DNA of 50,375 bases from SAR202 cluster bacterium bin127 (GCA_002239045.1 MPNN01000014.1:1-50375); one strand, 5' to 3'. Positions 1 to 9,124 are shown, counted from the stretch's first letter. Numbers and translations are program-made. The notes: a model not told the origin generated them from the sequence alone.

Positions 1-1065
1 AATGTTTTGGTACCCGTCCCGATAATCCCCGAACTCTGATCTACCACCCGCAGCTTCGCCCGGATCGAAATAACCCCAAGACGCGTAAGCCGACAAGGCC
101 GAAAGGAAATTGTTTTCCGGCTTGTCGAAGTCGAAATGATCATCCTCGGTGAAAAGGATCGGCTTCGCCGTGAAACTCGGCAGAGCCCGAGTGTCCTCCA
201 CCATGCCCGCAATCCGCGCCGGCTCTCTAACCCCGTTCCCGTGCACCATGATGTAGTCCGAAATTCCCGCGACATCATCATCCGGCACACGTCCCCCTCC
301 ATACGAAGTACCGACCAGTAGCCGCCGGCCATGGATTCCGCCTTCCGTCGGAATGACGTGAGATTTGGCCCGTTCAATCAGCTCCGCAACCCGATGCGGT
401 TGCAGAATCTCGTGCTCGTAACGCCGAATATTCGCTTCGTTGTTGATCTCGATCAGCACATTCCCATAACCAGTCTCCAGAACCCATCGCGTCGCATCGT
501 CAACGGCCCGGCACACTGCGCGCTCATCCGCCAACCTCTCATCCTGCCCGAAGTAGAAGTAACCCAATATCACCACCATCCCCAGCCGGTCGCACGCTGC
601 AATCAACCTCTCCGTTCGATCCAAAAACGCTGTCTTCAACGAACCATCGGGATTGAATGCCGAGTTGTGCCAAGGCTGTGAATCAGGGCTTGGTAAGCCT
701 GCCCAGACGACCTCATCCGCTACGTGGATTCCGCGCTGCGCCATGTTCTCACGAAACATCGGCTCACGGTAGTAACCAGTCGGACTCCCACCCTGCAAAT
801 TGACCGTCACAGCCAACAACCCATGCGCCCGATATTCTGGCAACATCGCAATAAACTCGTCGGTATTGCGATCCGGGTCCCACTCACCGGTGTCCGGATA
901 CGCAAACAACCCTCTGGTAACCGGATTCTCATCGTCAAACACCGCATTCGTCATGCGGCTGTTCATCAACAATCCCTCGACATCCCAATCACGATACTTC
1001 CGCCCGGCGTACGTCGCCTGACCGTCAATCAGAAAAGCATCGCGTTCTATCGAAATGAGCGCCAT
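1..1065 (-). CDS. Glycoside-hydrolase-like TIM-barrel protein, 3' end beyond window
   Basis: An uninterrupted minus-strand frame runs from an ATG at 1065 to the left edge, giving 355 codons without a stop. The protein starts MALISIERDAF. It has features of (beta/alpha)8 glycosidases of clan A: an IEINNEAN segment near residue 215, where Asn-Glu would be the acid/base pair, and a late LFTEDDHF strand that could carry a second acidic residue. The family assignment comes from these motifs only. The start lies one base after the TGA of the upstream HEPN-like gene, so the two are probably translationally coupled. Plus-strand frames in the same interval are shadows. Codons around 332-358 contain a palindrome resembling the intergenic repeats found elsewhere in the window. 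Confidence 0.8.
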   Translation of the reverse strand, partial: MALISIERDAFLIDGQATYAGRKYRDWDVEGLLMNSRMTNAVFDDENPVTRGLFAYPDTGEWDPDRNTDEFIAMLPEYRAHGLLAVTVNLQGGSPTGYYREPMFRENMAQRGIHVADEVVWAGLPSPDSQPWHNSAFNPDGSLKTAFLDRTERLIAACDRLGMVVILGYFYFGQDERLADERAVCRAVDDATRWVLETGYGNVLIEINNEANIRRYEHEILQPHRVAELIERAKSHVIPTEGGIHGRRLLVGTSYGGGRVPDDDVAGISDYIMVHGNGVREPARIAGMVEDTRALPSFTAKPILFTEDDHFDFDKPENNFLSALSAYASWGYFDPGEAAGGRSEFGDYRDGYQNI

Positions 1066-1066
1066 T

Positions 1067-1417
1067 TCAGAGCCGCGCCAAACGATCAACGAAATCACTT
1101 ACATGAACTGCGCTATCGCGGATTTCTGACTCGTCAAGCCAGTTCTCGTAGAAATTGGTATGGAGCTCACTCGCGAACGCGAATTGTTGTCTAAGTTCGG
1201 CGACATCCATCTCATTGCGAAGCCGCCTGATGATTCTGTAGAATTCACCGTGCGAGCCGTGCCGCCATCCTCTCCGCTCCGCGAGCGACTTCAACGCTTG
1301 CGCGCTCGCACCCCATAATTTTTCAGATGCTTGACGCATGTCGCCAGCATCCAACTCGAACATCGCTTGATCGTAAAGCTCTGCCGAAGCAGTTCGATAT
1401 TCCTCTGCCGTAGTCAT
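1067..1417 (-). CDS. HEPN-like PaREP1 family protein
   Basis: A 116-residue, mostly helical protein. The N-terminal half (AMFELDAGD-RQASEKLWGASAQALKSLAERRGW) has the pattern of the PaREP1/HEPN helical family: an alternating helix with a conserved K-W-GA-A-A core. A later RRGWRHGSHGEF stretch is reminiscent of the R-x(4-6)-H motif of HEPN domains. Such proteins are small RNase-like or nucleotide-binding helical bundles, often partnered with nucleotidyltransferases, but none is adjacent here. The TGA is followed one base later by the ATG of the glycosidase-like gene, which suggests coupled translation. ATG at 1417. The function is unknown. Confidence 0.6.
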   Translation of the reverse strand: MTTAEEYRTASAELYDQAMFELDAGDMRQASEKLWGASAQALKSLAERRGWRHGSHGEFYRIIRRLRNEMDVAELRQQFAFASELHTNFYENWLDESEIRDSAVHVSDFVDRLARL

Positions 1418-1493
1418 GGCTTGATTTTACCGTGACCCGAAACTGGACGTGTTCCAAACTCGTTAACTTAAACTTGAAAGTCGAATACTCATC

Positions 1494-4400
1494 ATGAATC
1501 ACTCTGGCCCAATGCCTGCAAACCAGAATACTTTCGACCCCGTACTACCTGAATCCGAAGTCGACTTCGTCGCGACTGAAAAGCAATGGCTCGAACGTTG
1601 GAACACGCCCAATGCAGACGGTCGAACTCTCATCGATCGCTACTTGGCGCGCAACAACGACGCCGAGAAAAACTACTCCTTCATCGACGGCCCGATTACT
1701 GCTAACAACCTGATGGGCGTCCACCATGCGTGGGGACGAACTTACAAAGACCTCTTCCTCCGCTTCCGGAACATGCAAGGTTACCGCCAGCGGTTTCAAA
1801 ATGGCTATGACGGCCAAGGTCTGTGGATCGAGGTTGAAGTAGAAAAAGAAAAAGGCTTCAAATCCAAACAAGAAATCGAGACATACGGTGTCGGCAAGTT
1901 CGTCGAAGAGTGCAAGGCCCGCGTCGACCATTTCTCCGACATCATCACACGGCAATCCCAGCGTCTCGGCTATTTCATGCAGTGGGACGACTCGTACCAC
2001 ACCAAATCCGATGAGAACAACTACGCGATCTGGGCGTTCCTCAAGCGTTGCCACGACAACGGCTGGCTATACAAAGGCAAAGACGTCATGCCGTGGTGTC
2101 CTCGCTGCGGAACCGGAATGTCCCAGCACGAAATCGCCACCGAAGGTTACGCCGAGATTGTCCACCCAGGCTTTTTCATCCGTCTCCCGCTTTTAGACCG
2201 CGACGGCGAAGCTCTCCTTGTCTGGACGACCACGCCGTGGACGCTTGCTGCCAACGTGGCGGCAGCCGTTAATCCAGAAAACGATTACGTCAAGGTCCGC
2301 AACACCGTTGGTGATGTGGTTCAAACTTTGTGGTTGAGCGCCAACCGTCTCCACGTTCTCGAAGGCAAACACGAAATCATCGAGCGCGCAAAAGGCGTAG
2401 ACCTGCTCGGATGGCGATATCGCGGCCCCTTTGACGACCTCGAAGCACAATCCGAAGCCCGAGACCAGCACCGGGTCATCGAATGGGAAGATGTCGGTGA
2501 CGCAGAAGGTACGGGCATCGTCCACATTGCGCCCGGAGCTGGTTCCGAAGACTTCCAACTCGGCCGAGAAAACGGTTTGCCCGTTATCGCTCCGCTTGAT
2601 GATGCTGGCGTTTACGTAGATGGCTTCGGTCGCTTAAGCGGCAATTCCGTCGACGAAGTAAACCCAATCATCTTCGACCTCCTCCGCGAAAGCGGCGTTT
2701 ACTACAAAGTTGAAGACTATTCACACCGCTACCCGATCTGCTGGCGATGCAGTTCAGAACTCGTTTTTCGACTCGTCGACGAGTGGTTCATCTCGATGGA
2801 CCAACTTCGCCACACGATGATGGAGGCAACAAAAACCATCAAATGGGTCCCCGCATTCGGCGAAGCCAGAGAACTCGACTGGCTCCGCAACATGCAAGAC
2901 TGGATGATCTCCAAGAAGCGCTACTATGGCCTTGCACTTCCCATCTACGAATGCAGCGAATGCGAAAATTTCGACGTAATCGGCTCCCGAGACGAACTGC
3001 GAGCCCGCGCCATTGAAGGATGGGACGACTACGAAGGGCAATCACCCCATCGGCCGTGGATCGACGCAGTCAAGATAAATTGCTCGAAATGCGGCGCCGC
3101 GACGGCGCGCATCACCGATGTCGGCAACGCGTGGCTAGATGCCGGGATCGTGAGCTTCTCGACACTCCGCTACAACGATGACCGTGACTACTGGCGAGAC
3201 TGGTTCCCCGCCGACTGGATCTCTGAATCCTTCCCCGGGCAGTTCCGCAACTGGTTCTACTCCCTCATCTGCATGGCCGCCGCTCTCGAAGGCGTTGCCC
3301 CGACCAAGGCTGTGTTCTCCTACGGACTCATGCGTGATGAAAACGGCGAGGAGATGCACAAATCCAAAGGCAACTCAATCCCGTTCGAGGATGCCGCCGA
3401 CAGGATGGGCGCCGACGTCATGAGATGGGTCTTCGCCCGCCATATCCCGCAGAACAACCTCAATTTCGGTTACAGCGTGGGTGACGCAGCCCGAAGGCGA
3501 TTTGTCCTGCCCCTGTGGAACATCTACTACTTCTTCACAACATACGCTCGACTCGATGGTTGGACGCCCCAAACGCAGAGCTCAGGTCATTCCAGCGAAC
3601 CCGGCAATCCGAGGGTGGCGAACGAACTTGACCGATGGGCAATCTCAGAACTCAACGCGCTTGTCCGATCAGTCACCACTGACCTCGAAAATTGGCGGAT
3701 CGAACGAGCGTCCGAAGCCATCGAGACTTACGTAGAGCGTCTATCGAACTGGTACGTCAGACGGTCGCGACGTCGTTTCTGGAAATCCGAAGACGACAAC
3801 GACAAGCAGGACGCATACAACACGCTCTACACGTGCCTGACAACGCTTAGTCAACTGCTCGCGCCCATCATGCCTTTCATCTCTGAGGAGATCTACACCA
3901 ATCTCGTAAGCCGACAATCCACTGACGCGCCCGACTCCGTTCACCTCGCCGATTGGCCGACCGCTGACGAATCAGTGATCGATGACGCGCTCGCCCTGCG
4001 CACCAATTTGGCGATGCGTCTCGCTTCGCTCGGTCGGTCGGCACGCTCCGCCGCCGGAATAAAGGTCCGGCAGCCTTTGAACGCGCTGATTGTCGAACTC
4101 AACTCGCCCGAAGAACGCGCGGCTTTAGAGATGATCGCCAACCAGCTAAAAGACGAACTTAACGTCAGGGATGTCCGAGACACATCAGAATCCGACAGCC
4201 TGATGGCCTATCGCCTGCGTCCGAACCTGCCCGCCTTGGGTCCGAAATACGGTCGACAGGTCAACGAAATCCGAAATCTGCTCGAAGATGCCGATGCCGC
4301 CGCAGTGGCGGCTGCGGTCAGAAATGGGGAAAACGCCCGACTCGCAGACTTCGAACTCGCTCCGGATGAAATTCTCGTCGACAACATCGCGGCCGAGGGA

Positions 4401-4733
4401 TACGCCGTCGAATCCGACGGCACCTATACCGTCGGCATCTCCACCGAGATCACCGAGGAACTCCGCGCTGAAGGGTACGTCCGAGACATCGCTCACATCG
4501 TTCAGAACATGAGGAAAAACGCCGGTCTAGAAATCTCCGACCGTATTCACTTGAGCATCAACGCACCTGATGGCAGCGATATCGCAACCGCCATCGCCAA
4601 CCACACCGACTACATCACCAATGAGACATTGGCGGTTGGGATAAACGGCGAGATTGCAGACGAAGTTGCGCGAGATCGGCACAATGTGGATGGGGTGGTG
4701 GTAGAGATCGGATTGGCGAAAACTACAAGTTAA
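1494..4733 (+). CDS. ileS: Isoleucine--tRNA ligase
   Basis: Charges tRNA-Ile with isoleucine in the cytosol. At 1079 residues it is a full-length class Ia synthetase. The HIGH-type signature is the variant GVHHAWGR at residues 75-82. The CP1 editing domain carries WTTTPWTLAANVA, and the KMSKS loop appears as MHKSKGNS at about residues 621-628. The CP1 entry has a CPRCG knuckle (near residue 203), and further Cys pairs occur later (CWRC, CSEC, CSKC). A C-terminal anticodon-binding region follows, with the FISEEIY-NLV pattern. The eukaryote-like length suggests the type-2 IleRS lineage, which is an inference. A second possible start, MPANQ, lies 18 bases in. I looked for a T-box leader upstream and saw none. 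Confidence 0.97.
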   Translation: MNHSGPMPANQNTFDPVLPESEVDFVATEKQWLERWNTPNADGRTLIDRYLARNNDAEKNYSFIDGPITANNLMGVHHAWGRTYKDLFLRFRNMQGYRQRFQNGYDGQGLWIEVEVEKEKGFKSKQEIETYGVGKFVEECKARVDHFSDIITRQSQRLGYFMQWDDSYHTKSDENNYAIWAFLKRCHDNGWLYKGKDVMPWCPRCGTGMSQHEIATEGYAEIVHPGFFIRLPLLDRDGEALLVWTTTPWTLAANVAAAVNPENDYVKVRNTVGDVVQTLWLSANRLHVLEGKHEIIERAKGVDLLGWRYRGPFDDLEAQSEARDQHRVIEWEDVGDAEGTGIVHIAPGAGSEDFQLGRENGLPVIAPLDDAGVYVDGFGRLSGNSVDEVNPIIFDLLRESGVYYKVEDYSHRYPICWRCSSELVFRLVDEWFISMDQLRHTMMEATKTIKWVPAFGEARELDWLRNMQDWMISKKRYYGLALPIYECSECENFDVIGSRDELRARAIEGWDDYEGQSPHRPWIDAVKINCSKCGAATARITDVGNAWLDAGIVSFSTLRYNDDRDYWRDWFPADWISESFPGQFRNWFYSLICMAAALEGVAPTKAVFSYGLMRDENGEEMHKSKGNSIPFEDAADRMGADVMRWVFARHIPQNNLNFGYSVGDAARRRFVLPLWNIYYFFTTYARLDGWTPQTQSSGHSSEPGNPRVANELDRWAISELNALVRSVTTDLENWRIERASEAIETYVERLSNWYVRRSRRRFWKSEDDNDKQDAYNTLYTCLTTLSQLLAPIMPFISEEIYTNLVSRQSTDAPDSVHLADWPTADESVIDDALALRTNLAMRLASLGRSARSAAGIKVRQPLNALIVELNSPEERAALEMIANQLKDELNVRDVRDTSESDSLMAYRLRPNLPALGPKYGRQVNEIRNLLEDADAAAVAAAVRNGENARLADFELAPDEILVDNIAAEGYAVESDGTYTVGISTEITEELRAEGYVRDIAHIVQNMRKNAGLEISDRIHLSINAPDGSDIATAIANHTDYITNETLAVGINGEIADEVARDRHNVDGVVVEIGLAKTTS

Positions 4734-4748
4734 AGTTTCGCCTCGGTG

Positions 4749-5270
4749 TTACCCAGACTTCGGCAACACCTGATACCAGCCTGAGCCGAAGATCAACCCG
4801 TCGCGTTTGACGACCCAAGAGTGTTTGTACTCTTGATTGCCGGTTGCAGGGTTCTCAAAGAGATAATCCACCCAATGCCCACGATCTGTCGCTTCGAGGA
4901 TAGCCTCACCGAACCGATATCCGTCTGCGCCGACGAAGAGATCTCCTTTGAGGTCTTCCCCCAATAGATCCGGGGTGGCATGTGCAATGATTTCGTCGGA
5001 CTCGTCGATTATGAAGACGTACCACTCGCCATTGGTGCTTTCCGGCGTGTTGTAAAAACGGATCGTCTCTTCCCGGCCCTCGTCCTCGTACAGCTCTAAA
5101 GCTTCCAATACCATTTCAACGGCGAATTCGCCGCGATCTACGATGTAACTCTGGCTTTCCTCGGCCTCGTCTTCGTCTGAAGCTATCGTGACCAATACAA
5201 CCGCGGATAGAACAAGAGCAATAACCGACAGAATCGCTGCGAAACCGCTCAAAAACCACAAAATTCTCAT
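4749..5270 (-). CDS. Membrane-anchored single Cache domain protein
   Basis: 173 residues. An N-terminal hydrophobic helix (residues about 4-30, LWFLSGFAAILSVIALVLSA) anchors or exports the protein. The rest matches a single Cache domain: YVFIIDESDEIIAHATPDLLGEDLK, then GHWVDYLFENPATGNQEYKHSW and a terminal GLIFGSGWY strand. Cache domains bind small ligands outside the cell and normally sit in chemoreceptors or histidine kinases. Here no transmitter, methyl-accepting or GGDEF domain follows, so it may act as a free periplasmic ligand binder or with a partner encoded elsewhere. It is convergent with ileS, with a 15-base gap. Confidence 0.75.
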   Translation of the reverse strand: MRILWFLSGFAAILSVIALVLSAVVLVTIASDEDEAEESQSYIVDRGEFAVEMVLEALELYEDEGREETIRFYNTPESTNGEWYVFIIDESDEIIAHATPDLLGEDLKGDLFVGADGYRFGEAILEATDRGHWVDYLFENPATGNQEYKHSWVVKRDGLIFGSGWYQVLPKSG

Positions 5271-5368
5271 CGCCGCTCCTTCGGGTTTTAATCGATGTAA
5301 TGAAACTGCAAACCGCTAGATCAATGATACTGAGTATCGATTTAGTTTTCTCGGAGTTTCGATTAACC

Positions 5369-7099
5369 TCAGTCCCCTGGCTGCTCCACGTTCACGGTGA
5401 TGATGTCCGTGCCGCGGAATTGCTGGTGGCGGACTGATGAGGCGTAGTTTTGGAGGAGTTGGAGGGAGAGTTCGTTTTCGATGATGCTCTCGTCTTCGAA
5501 ATCTTGGAGCTGCCTGACGCGGTCTTCGATGTTTTGGCCACCTTCGCCACCGATGAATTCGAGTTCGGCAACGTCTCCTTCGCTCGAGGCGATAACGACT
5601 AGCGTACGCTCTTCTTCAGGTTCGTCTGGTTCGTCTGGTTCGTCAAGGGTCATCTCGAGATCTAAGGGAGACAAGGTGAGCAACGTCTCTTCCGCGACCG
5701 CCATCAACTTGTCGCGCATCGCGTCGCTCCACCTTCTGCTGTTTACGAATTTGGCGATGAATTCGTTGAGTTCCGGTAAGGAATCAATGTCGAGCTTCGA
5801 TCTGAATCGCATCCGTCGCGGATTGGTCAATTCCAAGTAGAGAATCATCGCCACCGCTGCGAACCCGCCGGTAGTGATGCCACTCTTAAAAAGCCCGTTC
5901 AAAACCGGGTTGAGATCAGGAACGTTGAAAAGTCCGAACTGGAACGCGGCGCCGATCCAGAAGCACATTCCAGAGACGATAACTTTTTCCCGGTTCGGTT
6001 CAGATTGGATTACGGTTCTTGAGCCATCGACAAACAGCGTTCCGGTGATCAGTACCAGATACCCAGTCATTACGGGTCCCGGGATCGTGCTGAGAAGGCC
6101 GGACGCTTTAGGAACAAATGCCAAAAAGATGAAGATCAATCCGATGGCGTATCCGATGTGCCGTGACGCTACGCCCACGGTTTGCATAAATGCGGACCCG
6201 GCAGGATTGATGCCATTTGGCACCGTCCCCAGAAACCCAGCGAGCAGGTTGGAGACACCGGTACCGGAAAGGGCGCCTTGGATGCCACGGAAATCGACAG
6301 CTCGGTCGCCTCGGTAAGACACGTTCTGCGCCGCGATCGTCGCGCCGTTCGTCTGTATCGCGATAATGACGCCAAGGAAGAGATAAGACGGTAGCAACGT
6401 CCAGAACGCCACCCCAAATTCGAAGCCGATGCCGGGCCATTCGGATGGTAGACCGATCCACGGTGCTTCGACGATCCGATTCACGTCGTAGATACCGAAT
6501 ATCGCGGCGGTGATGCAACCGCCGACGATGCCGATTAGTGGACCCCACAGCCTCAACACGGGCGAACGGCGCAACGCCAGCGCAGCGACGATGACCAGAG
6601 TCACGAACGCCGTCAATGAACCGCCCACTGGTTCGGCAGCCGTCGCATCGTCCAACAACTTGAATACGACCGACGCCAAGGTGATCGACAAGATCATCAT
6701 CACCGTCCCACCGACGATCGGCGTGACAATCCGCCTGAGCAAAAACAACCATTTCGAGACCGCGAGTTGGATCACCGCCGAAATGATCACCAGCGTTGTT
6801 AATGTGGCGGGACCCCCATCTACGACCGCGGTGATACAAAATGGGATCGCGAACGCCGCGGTGAACATCGGCAGGACGACACCGCCGCCAAGAGGGCCGA
6901 TGCGACGCGCTTGGATCAGGGTCGAAATACCAACGACGACCAATGATGCGAACACCATCCAGTTGATGTACCAGTCGCCTAGGCCCGATGCCTGCGCGAC
7001 GATCACCGGCGTAACCAACAATGTCGCCGAGGCTAAAAGACTGAACTGCAATCCAAGTCCGGCCGTCGTCAGAATCGGCGGATTTTCATCTACTTCCAA
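5369..7099 (-). CDS. NCS2-type xanthine/uracil permease with C-terminal ATPase-like domain
   Basis: 576 residues. Residues 1-430 form about 12-14 membrane segments of a nucleobase:cation symporter-2-like transporter (PMFTAAFAIPF, QTNGATIAAQNVSYRG, NLLAGFLGTVPNGINPAGSAF). Residues about 445-576 are soluble: LPELNEFIAKFVNSRRW, DKLMAVAEETLLTL, an acidic DEPDEPDEPEEE linker, then ASSVRHQQFRGTDIITVNVE. The order (helix, AEE helix, acidic beta strands, late LQLLQNYASS helix) is reminiscent of a GHKL/anti-sigma-type ATPase fold, which is an inference. The substrate is unknown. The TTG start at 7099 is uncertain: a GGAGG at 7135-7139 lies 8 bases before an in-frame ACG at 7126, which would add nine residues. 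Confidence 0.85.
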   Translation of the reverse strand: MEVDENPPILTTAGLGLQFSLLASATLLVTPVIVAQASGLGDWYINWMVFASLVVVGISTLIQARRIGPLGGGVVLPMFTAAFAIPFCITAVVDGGPATLTTLVIISAVIQLAVSKWLFLLRRIVTPIVGGTVMMILSITLASVVFKLLDDATAAEPVGGSLTAFVTLVIVAALALRRSPVLRLWGPLIGIVGGCITAAIFGIYDVNRIVEAPWIGLPSEWPGIGFEFGVAFWTLLPSYLFLGVIIAIQTNGATIAAQNVSYRGDRAVDFRGIQGALSGTGVSNLLAGFLGTVPNGINPAGSAFMQTVGVASRHIGYAIGLIFIFLAFVPKASGLLSTIPGPVMTGYLVLITGTLFVDGSRTVIQSEPNREKVIVSGMCFWIGAAFQFGLFNVPDLNPVLNGLFKSGITTGGFAAVAMILYLELTNPRRMRFRSKLDIDSLPELNEFIAKFVNSRRWSDAMRDKLMAVAEETLLTLSPLDLEMTLDEPDEPDEPEEERTLVVIASSEGDVAELEFIGGEGGQNIEDRVRQLQDFEDESIIENELSLQLLQNYASSVRHQQFRGTDIITVNVEQPGD

Positions 7100-7297
7100 G
7101 CGGGGATTTTGCGTCGCTGTAGCCGTTGCTAGATCCTCCAGGTTGAATACGACTTACCCAACGAATCCGCATCTTACAAGATTTCGACATTTCAATTGGG
7201 CGACTTGTCGACCTTCACTCGACGCTACCGCCATTTCGGCGTCCGCAAACGGCTCTAACATAACGATCAGTGCCATGCCGCCGGGAGGCGCCCCCTC

Positions 7298-7611
7298 ATG
7301 AAAATCACGAAAGTCACACCGCTATCTGCCGGTCACTCTGCACAACTGCAATAGCCCGTTGGCATCGATTATCAACGCCCACATCGCAATGACGCTACCG
7401 AACTTCCTGAACATGGAGTTTATGGACCCAGACGTGCCGTGGCGTGATGAGATCATCTCCCGAACCGCTACAGGTCCGAGACGGACACCTAATCGTCAAC
7501 GACAAGCCGGGTTGGGGCGTTGACCTCGACGAGGATGCGTTGGCCAGATATCCCTACGATCGGACAGTGAGCACATACGAAGAGCGGGATCAACGTATAC
7601 AGCGCGGCAAC
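7298..7611 (+). pseudogene. Enolase-superfamily (mandelate racemase-like) pseudogene
   Basis: A GGGAGG ribosome site at 7283-7288 precedes an ATG at 7298 encoding MKITKVTPLSAG, a typical start for this superfamily. After 12 codons the sequence jumps to the C-terminal part of the barrel in another frame (HNCNSPLASIINAHIAM, then FMDPDVPWRDEII to about 7455). It then shifts frame again (VRDGHLIVNDKPGWGVDLDE, ending ALARYPYDRT). The middle of the gene, with all catalytic residues, is missing. The functional homologue at 34592-35734 has the same beginning (MKITDIRT) and end (DTPGFGVELDE). This is a relic with an internal deletion plus at least one frameshift. The following 150 bases to 7765 hold nothing recognisable. 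Confidence 0.82.
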
Positions 7612-7765
7612 AAATCATTGATCTCTACGAGATATTGTGCTTGGCCCCCGGCAACCATCCTTGAAGCGGAATTTTGGTGGAATATCTCCGTTCCAAACTG
7701 GCTGATAGAAAGCCGCTATCCAACTGTAAATAATACGTCGACAATGATCGGAAACTGGCGCAACG

Positions 7766-8443
7766 CTAGTTCACGTTGCCGACAGGACCAATCTCGTCAG
7801 TGTCCACTTCGATGGCATCTCTGATATCGGACATTTTGAACGTCGTCCCAACGGGGAACATGTCGGGACCTGTACCTCTCGGGACAACGACAGTGCTGTC
7901 ATCGACCCTGCCCACGGCTCCTACCTTGCCCGACGATGATACGTCGAAAACGGCGTTGTCAAAAGCCAAAGGTACATAAATAACATCTGTCACGTTTATC
8001 GTTGGCGCCAGTTTAGTCGATTTCTCGGCGAGGTACAAAACCGTCGTCTCACCTTTCTTCAGACTGGAAAGTTGCTCCCTTGGAAACAACTCAGGAGGTC
8101 TCCTAACCACGTAGATGTCGTCATCGACATCTCCCTTCAACACTTCCAGAACTTCAACCTCATAAACAACGTATGGAAGCGGAGTGCCGACGCCGTCGCG
8201 CCCGCGATCCATCCCAGTCTGTGCCACTCCCTTTACAGTTCCTACAATCGCAACATCGGAGTCGTCCGACAGATCGTCGATGGATGAGTAGAGCTTTATC
8301 ACCAACGGCGAGCCTAGATTGACGGTCGTTGAGGGCGGAGATTCTTCGGTCATGATATTCCACGTGAACCATCCGATGGTCACGATAACGGCTCCAAGGA
8401 CCGCGCTTCCCATCGGCAAGATCCATTTGCTTTGTCTCGCCAT
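7766..8443 (-). CDS. Exported or membrane-anchored hypothetical protein
   Basis: 225 residues. A hydrophobic N-terminal helix (residues 6-28, KWILPMGSAVLGAVIVTIGWF) looks like a signal anchor. The outer part begins YSSIDDLSDDSDVAIVGTVKGV and continues YEVEVLEVLKGDVDDDIYVVR, a beta-rich pattern seen in small secreted proteins of unknown role that begin with a phrase of the type 'DLVxxSDVxVxGTVxxV'. The ATG at 8443 is chosen over the GTG three bases earlier because GGAG lies seven bases upstream of it. The next gene upstream on this strand is the matrixin-like protease, ending 27 bases away, so the two may be co-transcribed. I do not recognise a function. Confidence 0.7.
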   Translation of the reverse strand: MARQSKWILPMGSAVLGAVIVTIGWFTWNIMTEESPPSTTVNLGSPLVIKLYSSIDDLSDDSDVAIVGTVKGVAQTGMDRGRDGVGTPLPYVVYEVEVLEVLKGDVDDDIYVVRRPPELFPREQLSSLKKGETTVLYLAEKSTKLAPTINVTDVIYVPLAFDNAVFDVSSSGKVGAVGRVDDSTVVVPRGTGPDMFPVGTTFKMSDIRDAIEVDTDEIGPVGNVN

Positions 8444-8470
8444 CACCTTACTCCTCGTCTCGATTTTTTG

Positions 8471-9091
8471 TCATGGGTAGATCGCAGCGACTCCCGCGAT
8501 GTCGTCGGCGGTTGGCATCGTAGATCCGCAAGAGTTGTAGACATTCAAGTTCTGGCGCATCAGACGGCAACCAGTAGACACATGCCAAAGACCATAAGCA
8601 TGACCTATCTCGTGTATCGCAACAAGAATTTTATCGCTGACTGAGAGATCATCCATCTCGGAAGTGTTGAACCGCAACTCGACTTCGTTTCCGCGATAAT
8701 TTCCGAAGGTCGATCCGACTGGAATGACGCACTCGATTAGAACTACAGCGGCCCACTGGTCCATGAGCGCATCGTCAGTAACGTTGATTTCCGGGTCTAG
8801 GCTCGAAGGTTGTTCTGAGAAGTAGCCCGGTGCGGTGGTGTCGTCCCATTCCTCCTCTGCCTCTTGGAAGGCCGTTTCATAATCTGACCCTACGGAAAAG
8901 AAGCGATATGAGATTGGCTCGATCGAATTGGGATCGTATCTGCAACCGTGGAAAGCGTAAGCCGGACTTGTGCTACCGCGTATCGCGTCAGGGCCAAACA
9001 CAAACGCCAAAATCACGTAAGCAAGGATGGCGGCTCCAGTTGCTGGGACGATTACTCGCCAAAAAGCAATTTTTCGATTAACGGTCTTCAT
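8471..9091 (-). CDS. Matrixin-like secreted zinc metalloprotease
   Basis: 206 residues. After an N-terminal hydrophobic export segment (about residues 10-32) the protein has a metzincin zinc site, HEIGHAYGLWH, at residues 160-170; H160, H164 and H170 would bind zinc and E161 would be the general base. A downstream STMPTADDIAGVAAIYP follows the usual place of the Met-turn (SxM) and the C-terminal helix of peptidase family M10. The catalytic core is short, and no pro-domain cysteine switch is evident. It is likely an extracellular protease. It is divergent from the DUF1800 gene, and the shared upstream region holds the 24-bp repeat pair. Confidence 0.78.
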   Translation of the reverse strand: MKTVNRKIAFWRVIVPATGAAILAYVILAFVFGPDAIRGSTSPAYAFHGCRYDPNSIEPISYRFFSVGSDYETAFQEAEEEWDDTTAPGYFSEQPSSLDPEINVTDDALMDQWAAVVLIECVIPVGSTFGNYRGNEVELRFNTSEMDDLSVSDKILVAIHEIGHAYGLWHVSTGCRLMRQNLNVYNSCGSTMPTADDIAGVAAIYP

Positions 9092-9124
9092 CGGATTTCA
9101 ACATGAATTCACAGGGTGAATATC

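Noticed and set aside
136..1194. Plus-strand open frames of 60-156 codons
   Set aside because: They overlap the minus-strand glycosidase-like gene, which is open over the full interval and has recognisable motifs; the plus-strand products resemble nothing.
1435..1493. T-box or other leader before ileS
   Set aside because: Only about 75 bases separate the divergent genes; no specifier hairpin or terminator is visible.
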